A program made the position numbers and the translations under genes. Shown here piece after piece: positions 30,947-41,355 of a DNA stretch of 64,000 bases. Positions within the stretch are counted from its first letter, which is position 1; each line of letters opens with the position of its first letter. This DNA comes from Streptomyces europaeiscabiei (lineage in GTDB: Bacteria; Actinomycetota; Actinomycetes; Streptomycetales; Streptomycetaceae). The stretch lies in contig NZ_CP107841.1 of NCBI RefSeq assembly GCF_036346855.1, positions 4,716,001 to 4,780,000 of the forward strand. The letters run 5' to 3'. The notes under the pieces are model-generated. The model was not told the origin of the DNA and searched no databases. It was given only the letters and a program-made list of their open reading frames with translations.

Positions 30947-31930
30947 GTGAGCGATGATGTGAAGGAAATTTTCGCACCTGTGGAGGGACAGGCCACGGGC
31001 CGCCCGGCCGGAGGGCGGAGCGGCGCCGCGACCACACCCCCCACACCTCCCGCACCCGCCGCCCTCGCGGCGAAGGTGCGGACGCTGGCCCCTTCCATGA
31101 CCCGTTCCATGCAGCGGGTCGCGGAGGCCGTCGCAGGGGACCCGGCGGGCTGCGCGGCGCTCACGGTCACCGGCCTCGCCGAGCTCACCGGCACCAGCGA
31201 GGCGACGGTCGTCCGCACCGCCCGCCTCCTCGGCTACCCCGGCTACCGCGACCTGCGCCTCGCCCTCGCCGGCCTCGCAGCCCACCAGGAGTCGGGCCGC
31301 GCACCCTCGGTCACGGCCGACATCGCGGTCGACGACCCGCTCCCCGACGTGGTCGCCAAGCTCGCCTACGACGAGCAGCAGACCCTGGCGGACACGGCGG
31401 CCGGACTCGACATGGTCCAGCTCGGCGCGGCGGTCGGTGCGCTCGCCGGGGCCCGCCGCATAGACATCTACGGCGTCGGGGCGTCCGGGCTCGTCGCCCA
31501 GGACCTCACGCAGAAGCTACTCCGCATAGGGCTGATAGCCCACGCGCACAGCGACCCGCACCTCGCCGTCACCAACGCGGTGCAGCTGCGCGCGAAGGAC
31601 GTGGCCATAGCGATCACCCACTCCGGCTCGACGGGCGACGTCATCGAGCCGCTGCGGGCCGCCTTCGACCACGGGGCCACGACGATCGCGATCACCGGGC
31701 GGCCGGACGGACCGGTCTCCCAGTACGCCGATCACGTCCTGACGACGTCCACGGCCAGGGAGAGCGAGCTGCGCCCGGCGGCGATGTCGTCCCGGACGAG
31801 TCAGCTGCTGGTGGTGGACTGCCTGTTCATCGGGGTGGCGCAACGGACGTACGAGTCGGCGGCGCCGGCGTTGTCCGCGTCGTACGAGGCACTGGCGCAT
31901 CGACATCGGACCGGGGGCCCGTCGCGGTAG
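30947..31930 (+). CDS. MurR/RpiR-family regulator with SIS domain
   Basis: A 327-residue transcription factor. Residues 45-115 form an RpiR helix-turn-helix (AALTVTGLAELTGTSEATVV, then RTARLLGYPGYRDLR). Residues 150-310 are a SIS sugar-phosphate-binding domain (RRIDIYGVGASGLVAQDLTQ and AIAITHSGSTGDVIEPLRAA). It is followed by murQ on the same strand, so the likely ligand is MurNAc-6-phosphate or a related amino-sugar phosphate. GTG 30947 starts close to an AT-rich inverted repeat and may be on a short leader. The start could be slightly downstream, since the first 40 residues are low-complexity. Confidence 0.85.
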   Translation: MSDDVKEIFAPVEGQATGRPAGGRSGAATTPPTPPAPAALAAKVRTLAPSMTRSMQRVAEAVAGDPAGCAALTVTGLAELTGTSEATVVRTARLLGYPGYRDLRLALAGLAAHQESGRAPSVTADIAVDDPLPDVVAKLAYDEQQTLADTAAGLDMVQLGAAVGALAGARRIDIYGVGASGLVAQDLTQKLLRIGLIAHAHSDPHLAVTNAVQLRAKDVAIAITHSGSTGDVIEPLRAAFDHGATTIAITGRPDGPVSQYADHVLTTSTARESELRPAAMSSRTSQLLVVDCLFIGVAQRTYESAAPALSASYEALAHRHRTGGPSR

Positions 31931-32091
31931 CGCGTCCGGGAGCGAGCGTCCAGGCAGGGGCGGCGGGTCTGTGTCATCCGCGGCTCCACCGCGGGGCGCG
32001 ACCGACCACGACGAACCCGCGGACAACCACGGCGTCCGACCTGAAGGCACAGCCGCACCGGACCGGACCGCACTGTACGGAATGAGTCGCC

Positions 32092-33054
32092 ATGCCCCCC
32101 TCCTCCTCCAACGCCTCCGCCCTCCCCCACCACCTCTCCGTGCGCGCCGAGTTGGAGTCGCTGACGACCGAGGCGTTCCGGCCGGAGCTGGCCGACATCG
32201 ATCAGCTGCCGACGCTCGACATCGCGAAGCTGATGAACACCGAGGACGCTACCGTGCCGACGGCGGTCTCCGCGCAGTTGCCGCTGATCGCGGCGGCGAT
32301 CGACGCGATCGCGGAGCGGATGGCCCGGGGCGGCCGGCTGATCTACGCGGGCGCGGGCACGGCGGGCCGGCTGGGCGTACTGGACGCGTCCGAGTGTCCG
32401 CCGACCTTCAACACGGCACCCTCGCAGGTCATGGGCCTGATCGCGGGCGGCCGGGAGGCCATGGTGACCTCGATCGAGGGGGCGGAGGACTCGGCTGAGC
32501 TGGCCCGGACGGACCTCGACGCGCTCGGGCTGACGCCCGACGACACGGTGGTCGGCGTCTCCGCCTCCGGTCGCACGCCGTACGCGGTGGGCGCGGTGGA
32601 GCACGCGCGCGCGGCCGGCGCGCTGACGGTCGGCCTGTCCTGCAACGCGGCCAGCGCGCTCGCCGGGGCGGCCGACCACGGCATCGAGATCGTCGTCGGC
32701 CCGGAACTGGTGACGGGCTCGACCCGCCTCAAGGCGGGCACGGCCCAGAAGCTCGTCCTCAACATGCTCTCGACGATCAGCATGATCCGCCTGGGCAAGA
32801 CCTACGGAAACCTGATGGTCGACGTCCGCGCCACCAACGACAAGCTCCGCGCCCGCTCCCACCGCATCGTCGCCCTCGCCACGGGCGCGACGGACACCGA
32901 GATCGAAACGGCCCTCACCGCCGCGAACGGCCAGGTGAAGAACGCGATTCTCACCATCCTGAGCGGCGTGGACGCGCCCACCGCGGCCCGCCTGCTGGCA
33001 GCGAACGAGGGCCATCTGAGGGCGGCCCTGGCGGCGGCGATGACGACGGGCTGA
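32092..33054 (+). CDS. murQ: N-acetylmuramic acid 6-phosphate etherase
   Basis: A 320-residue SIS-fold lyase that cleaves the lactyl ether of MurNAc-6-P to give GlcNAc-6-P and D-lactate during cell-wall recycling. Family marks are RLIYAGAGTAGRLGVLDASE, the substrate loop SIEGAEDS, GVSASGRTPY, and KLMNTEDATVPTAV near the N-terminus. Length is normal for the family. It sits 161 bases after the RpiR-type regulator. Its product enters the pathway that NagA serves, about 18 kb away in this window, so the two loci cooperate in amino-sugar recycling. Confidence 0.92.
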   Translation: MPPSSSNASALPHHLSVRAELESLTTEAFRPELADIDQLPTLDIAKLMNTEDATVPTAVSAQLPLIAAAIDAIAERMARGGRLIYAGAGTAGRLGVLDASECPPTFNTAPSQVMGLIAGGREAMVTSIEGAEDSAELARTDLDALGLTPDDTVVGVSASGRTPYAVGAVEHARAAGALTVGLSCNAASALAGAADHGIEIVVGPELVTGSTRLKAGTAQKLVLNMLSTISMIRLGKTYGNLMVDVRATNDKLRARSHRIVALATGATDTEIETALTAANGQVKNAILTILSGVDAPTAARLLAANEGHLRAALAAAMTTG

Positions 33055-33296
33055 TACTCCGCGGGACAGGTGGGGCGCCCCCGAGCAGACTCCGCGGGCT
33101 CCGCGATATGCAGAATTTCCGGCAATCATCCCAGAAAACACACATACCCCTCCGAGGTCGAGCCTGGCCTGCGGGGAGTGTCAGTGGTGTGTGGCACGGT
33201 GGTGGGGATCGCTGATGTCAGGTGAGGGTCGCTGATACCACCCATGTCACCGACGTCTCCCACGTCTCCCACGTCTCCCAGGGAAGGACCGAGCAC

Positions 33297-33875
33297 GTGA
33301 ACCACGCGCAGCTCACCGCCCTCGGCCGCGCCCTGCGTCTCCTCGGGGAGCACGGCGACGCGCTGAACGCCGACACCCCGGACGCCCGGCTGCACGAGGT
33401 GAAGGCGGACCTCAGACGAGCCCTGGAGCTGCTGGACGAGACGGTCACGGCGGCCGCACCGACGACCCGCTGCGCCGAGCATCCGAACGGCCCGGTCGAC
33501 GAGGAGGCCCCCGACCGCTGCCTCCTCTGCGAGACCCGCCGCCGCGCCGCCCGCCGCACCCAGCTCAACGACAGCTACGGCCCTCCCCGGCCCACCGGCC
33601 CCGCCACCCCGACCCCCTCCCGCTACGGCGTACGGGACGAGCGCCCCCAGGCCCAGGAGCGCTGGCTCCCGGAGGCGTGGAACGGCCAGGTCTGGCAGCT
33701 CTGCGGCACCCCTCGCCGCGACCGCCGCGAGGCCGAGCTGTATCTCGCCGCCCAGCGCCGGGGCCCCCGCCCCGCCATCGCCTACCGGCTGGTCCAGGAG
33801 TTCACCGACTACGACGTGACGCGCATCTGGGGCGAGCCGGTCCGGATGGACATCGAGCCGATGGGGAACCTGTGA
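33297..33875 (+). CDS. Conserved hypothetical protein
   Basis: A 192-residue protein from GTG 33297, 9 bases after GGGAAGGA. The N-terminal helix (MNHAQLTALGRALRLLGEHG) precedes a CAEHPNG...CLLCE pair of cysteines that could bind zinc, an arginine-rich linker, and a C-terminal part with WLPEAWNGQVWQLCGTPR and AIAYRLVQEFTDYDVTRIWG. I recognise no domain. A 9-base tandem repeat (GTCTCCCAC units, 33251-33280) lies just upstream and would be read as N-terminal repeats if an earlier start were used; I reject that start. Confidence 0.6.
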   Translation: MNHAQLTALGRALRLLGEHGDALNADTPDARLHEVKADLRRALELLDETVTAAAPTTRCAEHPNGPVDEEAPDRCLLCETRRRAARRTQLNDSYGPPRPTGPATPTPSRYGVRDERPQAQERWLPEAWNGQVWQLCGTPRRDRREAELYLAAQRRGPRPAIAYRLVQEFTDYDVTRIWGEPVRMDIEPMGNL

Positions 33876-33977
33876 GCGGGCGCCGCACCTAGCCGGCCGG
33901 CAGCGTCGTCACGGAGGACACCGTCAGGCGTGCCAGGCGTGCCACGAGGGAAGGGTGCACCTTCACGGCACCAGCAT

Positions 33978-34190
33978 TCAACACGGCAGCCGCCCTTCCC
34001 CGTTGACCTGCCGCACCCGGGCCCGCAGCACCTCCCCCGGGGCGGCCTCGCGCAGCGTGTCCGGCGGACAGTCCCACTCCCGCCCGCCCCCGACCGGCCG
34101 CAACTGCACGTAACCGCCCTCGCGGCCCATCACCTCGCCGAGCCGCCCGTCCCGTACGTCCACGGCGTACGACCGCTGTGACGCGGTCAC
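33978..34190 (-). CDS. Small conserved hypothetical protein
   Basis: A 70-residue protein. GTG 34190 overlaps the stop of the preceding gene in the GTGA form. RLGEVMGREGGYVQLRPVGG followed by GREWDCPPDTLREA looks like a small beta-barrel module, and similar short proteins occur near XRE-DUF397 genes in Streptomyces. The function is unknown. Confidence 0.6.
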   Translation of the reverse strand: MTASQRSYAVDVRDGRLGEVMGREGGYVQLRPVGGGREWDCPPDTLREAAPGEVLRARVRQVNGEGRLPC

Positions 34191-34453
34191 GTCTTTGCCG
34201 CGCTGCGCAGGACGGCGGCGAGGTCGGCGGCGACCTGGAGGTTGCAGCACCCCAACTCGACCAGTGGGTAAGGCAGTTCGCTGGCCCCGGTCACCGGGTC
34301 GACCCGAAGCGAGGGCAGCACGATGCCGACTCCGCGCAGGGCCCGGTCGAGCCGCTCCACGGCTTCCTCGGTCGTCCGCACCGTGCTCCGCCCCTTCGCC
34401 GCCGCTCTGTTCTTCACGTCCGCTTCCTCCACGCTGGGTTTCCGGTTCACCAC
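34187..34453 (-). CDS. Small conserved hypothetical protein
   Basis: An 88-residue protein from GTG 34453 (another GTG, at residue 13, is possible). RTTEEAVERLDRALRGVGIV is followed by LPSLRVDPVTGASELPYPLV and ELGCCNLQVAADLAAVLRSA. It is coupled by overlap to the 70-residue gene and is divergent from the XRE-DUF397 pair 72 bases away. This four-gene arrangement resembles whiJ-type loci, in which the small genes accompany the regulator; that is inference from layout. Confidence 0.6.
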   Translation of the reverse strand: MVNRKPSVEEADVKNRAAAKGRSTVRTTEEAVERLDRALRGVGIVLPSLRVDPVTGASELPYPLVELGCCNLQVAADLAAVLRSAAKT

Positions 34454-34525
34454 ACAGCGTGTCCGAGGGGCATCTAGCCTGACCAGATACGACGCCCCAA
34501 CAGGGGGTCTGCTGGACAGGGAGCT

Positions 34526-35371
34526 GTGGCCATGCCAGGACCGAAGGATCTGGACCCGTCGTCGTCACCCCGAGCGCTTTTGGGCGCGGAGCTTCGCCAT
34601 GCGCGGGAGAGGGCGGGGCTCAGCCAGGAGGATCTGGGCCAGCAGTTGTTCGTGAGCGGGTCGTTCGTGGGGCAGCTGGAGTCGGCGGTACGGCGCCTGC
34701 AGCCGGAGATCGCGCGGCTGATCGATGTGGCCCTGGAGACCGGGGACTTCTTCCTGCGGAACTGCCAGGCCGCAGCCAAGTCCAAGTACCCGGAGCACTT
34801 CGCCCAGGCGGCCGAGGCCGAGGCGGTCGCTACGAGGATCAGGGAGTACGCACCCATGCTGATCCCAGGGCTGCTCCAGACCCGCGCTTACGCACAGGCT
34901 GTGTGCATCGCGCATCAGCCGACGGCTCCCGACGAGGCAATCGACAAGCTGGTCTCGGCACGGCTGGAGCGGGCCAAGCTCCTCGACGATCCAACAAAGC
35001 CTCTGCTGAGAGTCGTACTTGACGAGGCGGCACTACGCCGGGTGACGGGCAGCCCGACCGTTATGGTCGAGGCTCTTCGCCACGTCGCAGCGCTGGTCCA
35101 CCGGCGCCGGGTCATTGCACAAGTGCTGCCGTTCAGAGCAGGCGCGCACACGCTGATGGGCGGGGCGATCAAGCTGATGGGCTTCGACGACGCACCACCG
35201 CTCGTGTACTTCGAAGGTCCCGGAACCGGCAGGCTGGAAGACGACCCAGCCACCGTCACCCGCTACGAACTGGCCTACGATTTGCTGGGGGCCACTGCGC
35301 TCTCGCCCCACGAATCTCTGGCCTTGATCGAATCGGTGGCGGAGGATTACGCCCATGAAGATCAGCCCTGA
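34526..35371 (+). CDS. XRE-family regulator with DUF5753 domain
   Basis: A 281-residue regulator. Residues 17-75 are an XRE helix-turn-helix (LLGAELRHARERAGLSQEDL then SGSFVGQLESAVRR). Residues 95-275 are a DUF5753 domain (MLIPGLLQTRAYAQAVC, then VLPFRAGAHTLMGGAIKLMG, then VYFEGPGTG). Such proteins act with a small DUF397 partner in developmental or antibiotic regulation in Streptomyces (WhiJ-like). The stop overlaps the DUF397 start by 17 bases. The start is GTG 34526 or ATG 34532. The pseudogene at 23.9 kb is a decayed relative. Confidence 0.85.
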   Translation: MAMPGPKDLDPSSSPRALLGAELRHARERAGLSQEDLGQQLFVSGSFVGQLESAVRRLQPEIARLIDVALETGDFFLRNCQAAAKSKYPEHFAQAAEAEAVATRIREYAPMLIPGLLQTRAYAQAVCIAHQPTAPDEAIDKLVSARLERAKLLDDPTKPLLRVVLDEAALRRVTGSPTVMVEALRHVAALVHRRRVIAQVLPFRAGAHTLMGGAIKLMGFDDAPPLVYFEGPGTGRLEDDPATVTRYELAYDLLGATALSPHESLALIESVAEDYAHEDQP

Positions 35372-35561
35372 GTACCACCTCCCCTCGCTTGCCTGGCGCA
35401 AGTCCACACACAGCGACGGCAGCGGCGGCAACTGCCTCGAAGTAGCCGCCAACCACCCCACCCACATCCCCGTGCGCGACTCCAAGACCCCCCTCGGCCC
35501 GAAGCTCGTGTTCCGGGCCGAGGCATGGTCCGCGTTCGTCGAAGACCTCAAGTCGCGCTAG
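35355..35561 (+). CDS. DUF397 protein
   Basis: A 68-residue protein with the DUF397 core LAWRKSTHSDGSGGNCLEVA, then VRDSKTPLGPKLVF and a final WSAFVEDLKSR. It partners the overlapping XRE-DUF5753 regulator, probably as an antagonist in a toxin-antitoxin-like or regulatory pair. It converges on the next minus-strand gene with a 4-base overlap of stop codons (CTAG). Confidence 0.88.
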   Translation: MKISPEYHLPSLAWRKSTHSDGSGGNCLEVAANHPTHIPVRDSKTPLGPKLVFRAEAWSAFVEDLKSR

Positions 35562-36175
35562 GCGAACGGGTTGCCGTGACCCGGCAGCTGTCCGCCCGAC
35601 CGCACATACCGCAGCCGGCCCATCTGGTCAGTCATCGGTGTGAACCCGGCGGCCTCAAGCTGGGCGGCGTACCTGACGTTGCGACGTCGACTCGCCACGA
35701 GCCCGACGTACACCAGGCCCATGAGCGCGGCCCAGACGCCGACGGAGACGACGACGCCGATGGTGCCGTCCCCGAACCGGTATCCGATGCCCGCGACCAT
35801 CCCGGTGATGCCGATACCCGCGAGGGCGAACCGCTGCTTGTCGGTGAACTGGCGGCCGAGGTCGAACAGCATCCGGAGCTTGAGAAGTCCGGCCTCGTCG
35901 GGCGGGACAGGCGGCAGCGAGCCCTCGTTCCCGGCGTCGGGATACCGCTCCCGGTTGCGCGCGGCACGCTCCCGGCCTTCCCGGCTCGGGTCGGGCACGA
36001 TGCGCAGCGCGAACCTGTTGTCGCTCAGGTTCAGGTCCGCGTACTCGTACCCGAACTGCTGCGCGATGAAGGCAAGTCGGGTGAGCCCCTTCATCGTCGT
36101 CATGGTGACGATGAGCTCCACGGGCTCACCACTCTCCATCTTCCGCAGCATCTTCCGCACATGCCTCTTACCCAC
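35558..36175 (-). CDS. Conserved membrane protein of unknown function
   Basis: A 205-residue protein. The N-terminal 70 residues are soluble (VELIVTMTTMKGLTRLAFIA, then YADLNLSDNRFALRIVPDP), and two hydrophobic helices follow (FALAGIGITGMVAGIGYRFG and TIGVVVSVGVWAALMGLVYV), then a basic cytoplasmic tail. I recognise no family. ATG 36175 is used. It is convergent to the DUF397 gene and shares the CTAG stop overlap. Confidence 0.6.
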   Translation of the reverse strand: MGKRHVRKMLRKMESGEPVELIVTMTTMKGLTRLAFIAQQFGYEYADLNLSDNRFALRIVPDPSREGRERAARNRERYPDAGNEGSLPPVPPDEAGLLKLRMLFDLGRQFTDKQRFALAGIGITGMVAGIGYRFGDGTIGVVVSVGVWAALMGLVYVGLVASRRRNVRYAAQLEAAGFTPMTDQMGRLRYVRSGGQLPGHGNPFA

Positions 36176-36394
36176 CAGTGCCCCCGTCCCTCAGCAACGC
36201 CCATTGATCGAACAGCACCGAGGCGACCCCGGCGACCGATTTACCGCCCCGAAGCTCAAGCCCCCAGCTCCGAGCCCTCTTTTCAAGGAATGGGAGGTGG
36301 GCCTCAACCCACCCTCCCACCCGGCGAGTTGACTTGACGCGTTCGAGTTGCCACGCACGGTGACGATGCTGATACCGTGCCCGCAGACGAAACA

Positions 36395-36428
36395 GCCCCC
36401 GCCAGGTGCTACCAACACCTGCGGGGGC
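36395..36428. promoter_or_regulatory. Strong hairpin upstream of HTH gene
   Basis: GCCCCCGC-C-AGGTG pairs with CACCT-GCGGGGGC around a 7-base loop, with one bulged C. It ends 33 bases before the HTH start, so it acts as a leader structure or as a terminator for upstream readthrough. Streptomyces HTH genes of this sort often carry such hairpins, in my recollection. Confidence 0.6.
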
Positions 36429-36461
36429 TTGACCTACGAGATCGAAAGCTCCTCGATCCCC

Positions 36462-37388
36462 ATGGCTACTGCCAACCTTAGTGTTGCCCCCCTGCCCGCG
36501 CACGCGGACCCGCACCCTCCGCGCCCCCACCCCATGGCCAACCCTGGCTACGGCAAGCGCACCGCCCCCGGCCAACACCCCCGCACGGCCCACGACTTCG
36601 CGGACCTCCCACCCCGCGAAGCGGCGATCGCCGCGTACATCGACCGCCTCTCCGAGGGCGCCGACATCTCCGTGAAGACGCTGGCCAAGACCCTCATCTA
36701 CGGGCAGTGCGCGCTCCGGACGGCCCTCAACAGGCTGCAAGAAGCGGGCCACTTGCGTCGGGGCCGTGAGGCCGTGGAGACCGAGTCGGGCAGTTCCCGC
36801 TGGATCACCCGATCGTGGTTCTCCCGGACGGCACGGGACGACGACTGGTGGGCGGTTTTCACGCGGGGAGACGTACCGCAGGAGCAGGGGCAGGAGCAGG
36901 GGCAGGGGCAGGACCCGAAGAGATCCCCCACTCGCTCCCGCGCCCACATCCTCCTGGCCGCGCTGGGCCGGGAGGCCCCCGCGCTCTCCCTCTCCCAGGC
37001 GGAGTGCGCGGCGCTGGCCCCGCTCCTGCTGCCGTGGTTCGAGCGAGGCGCCACCGACGAGTCCATCCGCCAGGCCCTGACCTCCGGCCTCCCCACCCCG
37101 GTCCACAGCCCGGCGGCCCTCCTCCGCACCCGCCTCCTCACCAAGCTCCCCCCGGAGCCGGCGCCCACTCCCGACCCCGTACGCCCGCCCCTCCGCATGC
37201 TGGAGTGCGGTGAATGCGGCACCCCGGGCCCCCCGGAGGCCCTGCCGGGCGGCAGGTGCAGCGCCTGCCGGGGTCAACGCGCCCCTGCTCAACCCAACAC
37301 GCCCCTGTCCGCCGCCGCAGTTCACCTCCACGCGGCCCAGATCCGTGCGGCGATGTCACAACAGCCACGAGAAAGAACACCCGCATGA
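36462..37388 (+). CDS. HTH protein with C-terminal zinc ribbon
   Basis: A 308-residue protein from ATG 36462 (longer and shorter in-frame starts, 36348 and 36534, exist). The core DFADLPPREAAIAAYIDRLS followed by VKTLAKTLIYGQCALRTALN is a winged-helix/MarR-like DNA-binding unit. A QEQGQEQGQGQ linker, encoded by a CAGGAGCAGGGG repeat (36880-36912), leads to a helical segment, and CGECGTPG...CSAC near the end is a zinc ribbon. It probably binds DNA, and its target is unknown. It runs into the Uma2 gene on the same strand, with 59 bases between. Confidence 0.65.
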   Translation: MATANLSVAPLPAHADPHPPRPHPMANPGYGKRTAPGQHPRTAHDFADLPPREAAIAAYIDRLSEGADISVKTLAKTLIYGQCALRTALNRLQEAGHLRRGREAVETESGSSRWITRSWFSRTARDDDWWAVFTRGDVPQEQGQEQGQGQDPKRSPTRSRAHILLAALGREAPALSLSQAECAALAPLLLPWFERGATDESIRQALTSGLPTPVHSPAALLRTRLLTKLPPEPAPTPDPVRPPLRMLECGECGTPGPPEALPGGRCSACRGQRAPAQPNTPLSAAAVHLHAAQIRAAMSQQPRERTPA

Positions 37389-37447
37389 CCGCTCCTACGG
37401 TCCGCAGGCATCACCCCAGGGCACGATGGAGGGGAGGAGGCGACGCC

Positions 37448-38119
37448 ATGACCCCCAGCACCGCCGAACGTCCGCAGATGCCCGTCGAGGACTTCGAGGA
37501 ACTCGCCAGCGTGGCACCGGAGCACGTCCGGCTCGAATTCGTCGACGGGCGAGTCCGGACCAGGGACCCACTGAGCGTCGAGGACTTCGAGGAACTGGAG
37601 CGGCGGGCACCGGAGACCGTCCGGCTTGAGTACATCAACGGAAAACTTGAGGTCAAGGCCATGCCGGACGGCAACCACAGCGAGATCTTCATGTGGCTGC
37701 TGGAGCAGTGCCTGCATCATCGCCCCGGCCTGCGTCTTTACCACGAGCGCGGAGTCAGGACCGAGGCCTACCGCAAAGGTCGCGCTCGCACGGACGGAGC
37801 TCTCGCGCAACGGGGTCACTTCAAAGGCCACGGGGAGTGGTCCGCTTCCAACGGCGTCCTCATGGTCGTCGAGATCACCTCACACGACCGCGACACCAAT
37901 CAGCGAGACCGCATCGACAAGCCCGTCGGCTATGGGGCAGTCGACATCCCCGTCTACCTCCTCGTCGATCGCGACAAGGAGACCGTCGTCGTGTACAGCG
38001 AGCCGAAGGACGGCAGCTACCAGCAGATCACCCCATTCCCCTGGGGAACCCCGGTGGAGCTGCCCGACCCCCTCGGCTTCACCCTGGACACGGAAGAACT
38101 GAAGGACTACGCCGACTGA
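37448..38119 (+). CDS. Uma2-family endonuclease-like protein
   Basis: A 223-residue protein of the Uma2/DUF820 restriction-endonuclease-like fold. ATG 37448 follows a GGAGG-type site. Residues 44-65 begin the family domain (VEDFEELERRAPETVRLEYI), and VLMVVEITSHDRDTNQRDRI, then KPVGYGAVDIPVYLLVDRD gives the E-x-TS and lysine region of the PD-(D/E)XK core. The usual R-x-PD motif appears as RARTDGAL, a possible loss of the canonical proline. Residues 13-34 are a near-copy of residues 44-65, so the N-terminus carries an internal duplication with a 93-base period. The function of Uma2 proteins is not established. Confidence 0.8.
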   Translation: MTPSTAERPQMPVEDFEELASVAPEHVRLEFVDGRVRTRDPLSVEDFEELERRAPETVRLEYINGKLEVKAMPDGNHSEIFMWLLEQCLHHRPGLRLYHERGVRTEAYRKGRARTDGALAQRGHFKGHGEWSASNGVLMVVEITSHDRDTNQRDRIDKPVGYGAVDIPVYLLVDRDKETVVVYSEPKDGSYQQITPFPWGTPVELPDPLGFTLDTEELKDYAD

Positions 38120-38132
38120 CCCGCCCCCCCAT

Positions 38133-38161
38133 GCCGGGCCCACCGGACTCGTGGGCCCGGC
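38133..38161. terminator. Bidirectional terminator, Uma2/OYE
   Basis: A perfect 11-base stem, GCCGGGCCCAC with GTGGGCCCGGC, and a 7-base loop, between convergent stops at 38119 and 38168. Confidence 0.85.
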
Positions 38162-38167
38162 ACCACC

Positions 38168-39289
38168 TCAGCTGAGCGAGCCCAGCGCCGCCGGCTCGAA
38201 CGCCTTCAGTTCGCCGAAGCGGCCGTCGAGCACCTTCGCCGCCCACTCCGGGTCCTGGAGCAGCGCGCGGCCCACGGCGACGAGGTCGAACTCCTCGGCC
38301 TCCAGGCCGTCCAGCAGGTCGTCGATGGCCTTGGTCGACGACGACTCACCGGCGAACGCGGCGAGGAACTCGCCGTCCAGGCCGACCGAGCCGACGGTGA
38401 TGGTGGGCTTGCCGGTGAGCTTCTTCGTCCAGCCCGCGAGGTTGAGCTCGGAGCCCTCGAACTCCGCCTGCCAGTAGCGGCGCGTGGACGCGTGGAACGC
38501 GTCGACCCCGGCCGCCACGAGCGGGCTCAGCAGCGCCTCCAGCTCCTCCGGCGTCTCGGCGAGGCGCGCGTCGTACGCCTCCTGCTTCCACTGCGAGTAG
38601 CGGAAGATGATCGGGAAGTCGGCGGACACGGAGTCCCGTACGGCCGCCACGACCTCCGCCGCGAACTTCGTACGGGCGACGAGGTCACCGCCGTAGGCGT
38701 CCGTACGGCGGTTGGTGCGCTCCCAGAGGAACTGGTCGATCAGGTAGCCGTGGGCACCGTGGATCTCCACGCCGTCCATGCCGATGCGCTCGGCCTCGGC
38801 GGCGGACTTGGCGAAGGCCTCGACGACCTCGTCGATGTCGGCCTGGGTCATGGCCCGGCCGCCGTCGGCCTCGGTGCCGTCGGGCCGCAGGCCGGAGGGG
38901 CCGAACACGGGGGCGTCCGGGAAGAGCTTGCCCTGCTGCCGGACGGTCCCGATGTGCCACAGCTGCGGGACGATCGTGCCGCCACCGGCGTGCACCGCCT
39001 CCACGACCTTCGCCCAGCCGGCGAGCTGCTCCTCACCGGCGAACCGCGGCACTCCGTCCAGGTCCCCGGCCGTCTCGTGACCGACGTAGGTGCCCTCGGT
39101 CACGATCAGGCCGACTCCCGCGGCCGCCCGCCGCCCGTAGTACGAGGCCACGTCCGCCCCGGGGACACCGCCGGGCGAGAACACCCGCGTCATGGGGGCC
39201 ATGGCGATCCGGTTCGGAACGGTCAGACCGTTGATCGTGACGGGTCGGGACAGCACTTCGGCGGCACGGGAGGTGGAGGCGGTGGTCAC
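38168..39289 (-). CDS. NADH:flavin oxidoreductase (old yellow enzyme family)
   Basis: A 373-residue FMN-dependent TIM-barrel ene-reductase. The marks are NRIAMAPMTRV near the N-terminus, GVEIHGAHGYLIDQFLWERT, RTDAYGGDL, and C-terminal GRALLQDPEWAAKV. The catalytic pair expected at the GVEIHGAHGYL region has His-x-x-His. GTG 39289 is preceded by GAGGAG at 7 bases; a longer reading to 39343 is unlikely. Substrates are activated alkenes such as enones. The enzyme is cytoplasmic. It is separated from groEL by repetitive sequence and the groEL terminator. Confidence 0.87.
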   Translation of the reverse strand: MTTASTSRAAEVLSRPVTINGLTVPNRIAMAPMTRVFSPGGVPGADVASYYGRRAAAGVGLIVTEGTYVGHETAGDLDGVPRFAGEEQLAGWAKVVEAVHAGGGTIVPQLWHIGTVRQQGKLFPDAPVFGPSGLRPDGTEADGGRAMTQADIDEVVEAFAKSAAEAERIGMDGVEIHGAHGYLIDQFLWERTNRRTDAYGGDLVARTKFAAEVVAAVRDSVSADFPIIFRYSQWKQEAYDARLAETPEELEALLSPLVAAGVDAFHASTRRYWQAEFEGSELNLAGWTKKLTGKPTITVGSVGLDGEFLAAFAGESSSTKAIDDLLDGLEAEEFDLVAVGRALLQDPEWAAKVLDGRFGELKAFEPAALGSLS

Positions 39290-39473
39290 GTGGGGACTCC
39301 TCGGAGAGGCCGTAGGGACGTCGGCACGACGTCGCGTGGACATCGAGTGGTACGAGTGGAACTAGTGGAACATGCACTACATGCGCATGCATCTAGCACC
39401 TCTCCTCCCAACCGCCCCGCCCGGCACGGAATTCCGCCGCCACCCCCGCGTCCGATGTGACCCCGGACACGCC

Positions 39474-39513
39474 CGAGGGCGGCACTCCCTGCGTCCAGGG
39501 AGTGCCGCCCTCG
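39474..39513 (-). terminator. groEL terminator
   Basis: A perfect 17-base stem CGAGGGCGGCACTCCCT with its complement, and a 6-base loop, 31 bases beyond the groEL stop. Confidence 0.95.
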
Positions 39514-39544
39514 GTACTGAAGGACGGTGATCGACCAGGGTCGA

Positions 39545-41275
<1,731 letters not shown>

Positions 41276-41293
41276 TCACCGACCCGATCCTCG

Positions 41294-41320
41294 TTGTCAC
41301 TCTCACCTTCAGAGTGCTAA
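41294..41320. promoter_or_regulatory. CIRCE element 1 (HrcA operator), proximal
   Basis: TTGTCACTC-N9-GAGTGCTAA matches the CIRCE consensus TTAGCACTC-N9-GAGTGCTAA except at two positions of one arm. It lies just downstream of the predicted transcription start of groEL. Confidence 0.85.
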
Positions 41321-41326
41321 CGCCAA

Positions 41327-41355
41327 TGATTAGCACTCGGCATGCCCGAGTGCAA
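41327..41355 (-). promoter_or_regulatory. groEL promoter
   Basis: On the minus strand TTGCAC (41355-41350) and TAATCA (41332-41327) are separated by 17 bases, a good HrdB-type -35/-10 pair. It is embedded in CIRCE element 2, which explains HrcA repression by occlusion. Confidence 0.75.

Noticed and set aside
33222..33296. N-terminal extension of the hypothetical at 33.3 kb
   Set aside because: The extra residues are encoded by a 9-base tandem repeat, and the GTG at 33297 has a proper ribosome site.
41312..41338. An inverted CIRCE with GAGTGCTAA first
   Set aside because: On its own this pair has the wrong polarity; it is the inner half of two correctly oriented CIRCE elements.
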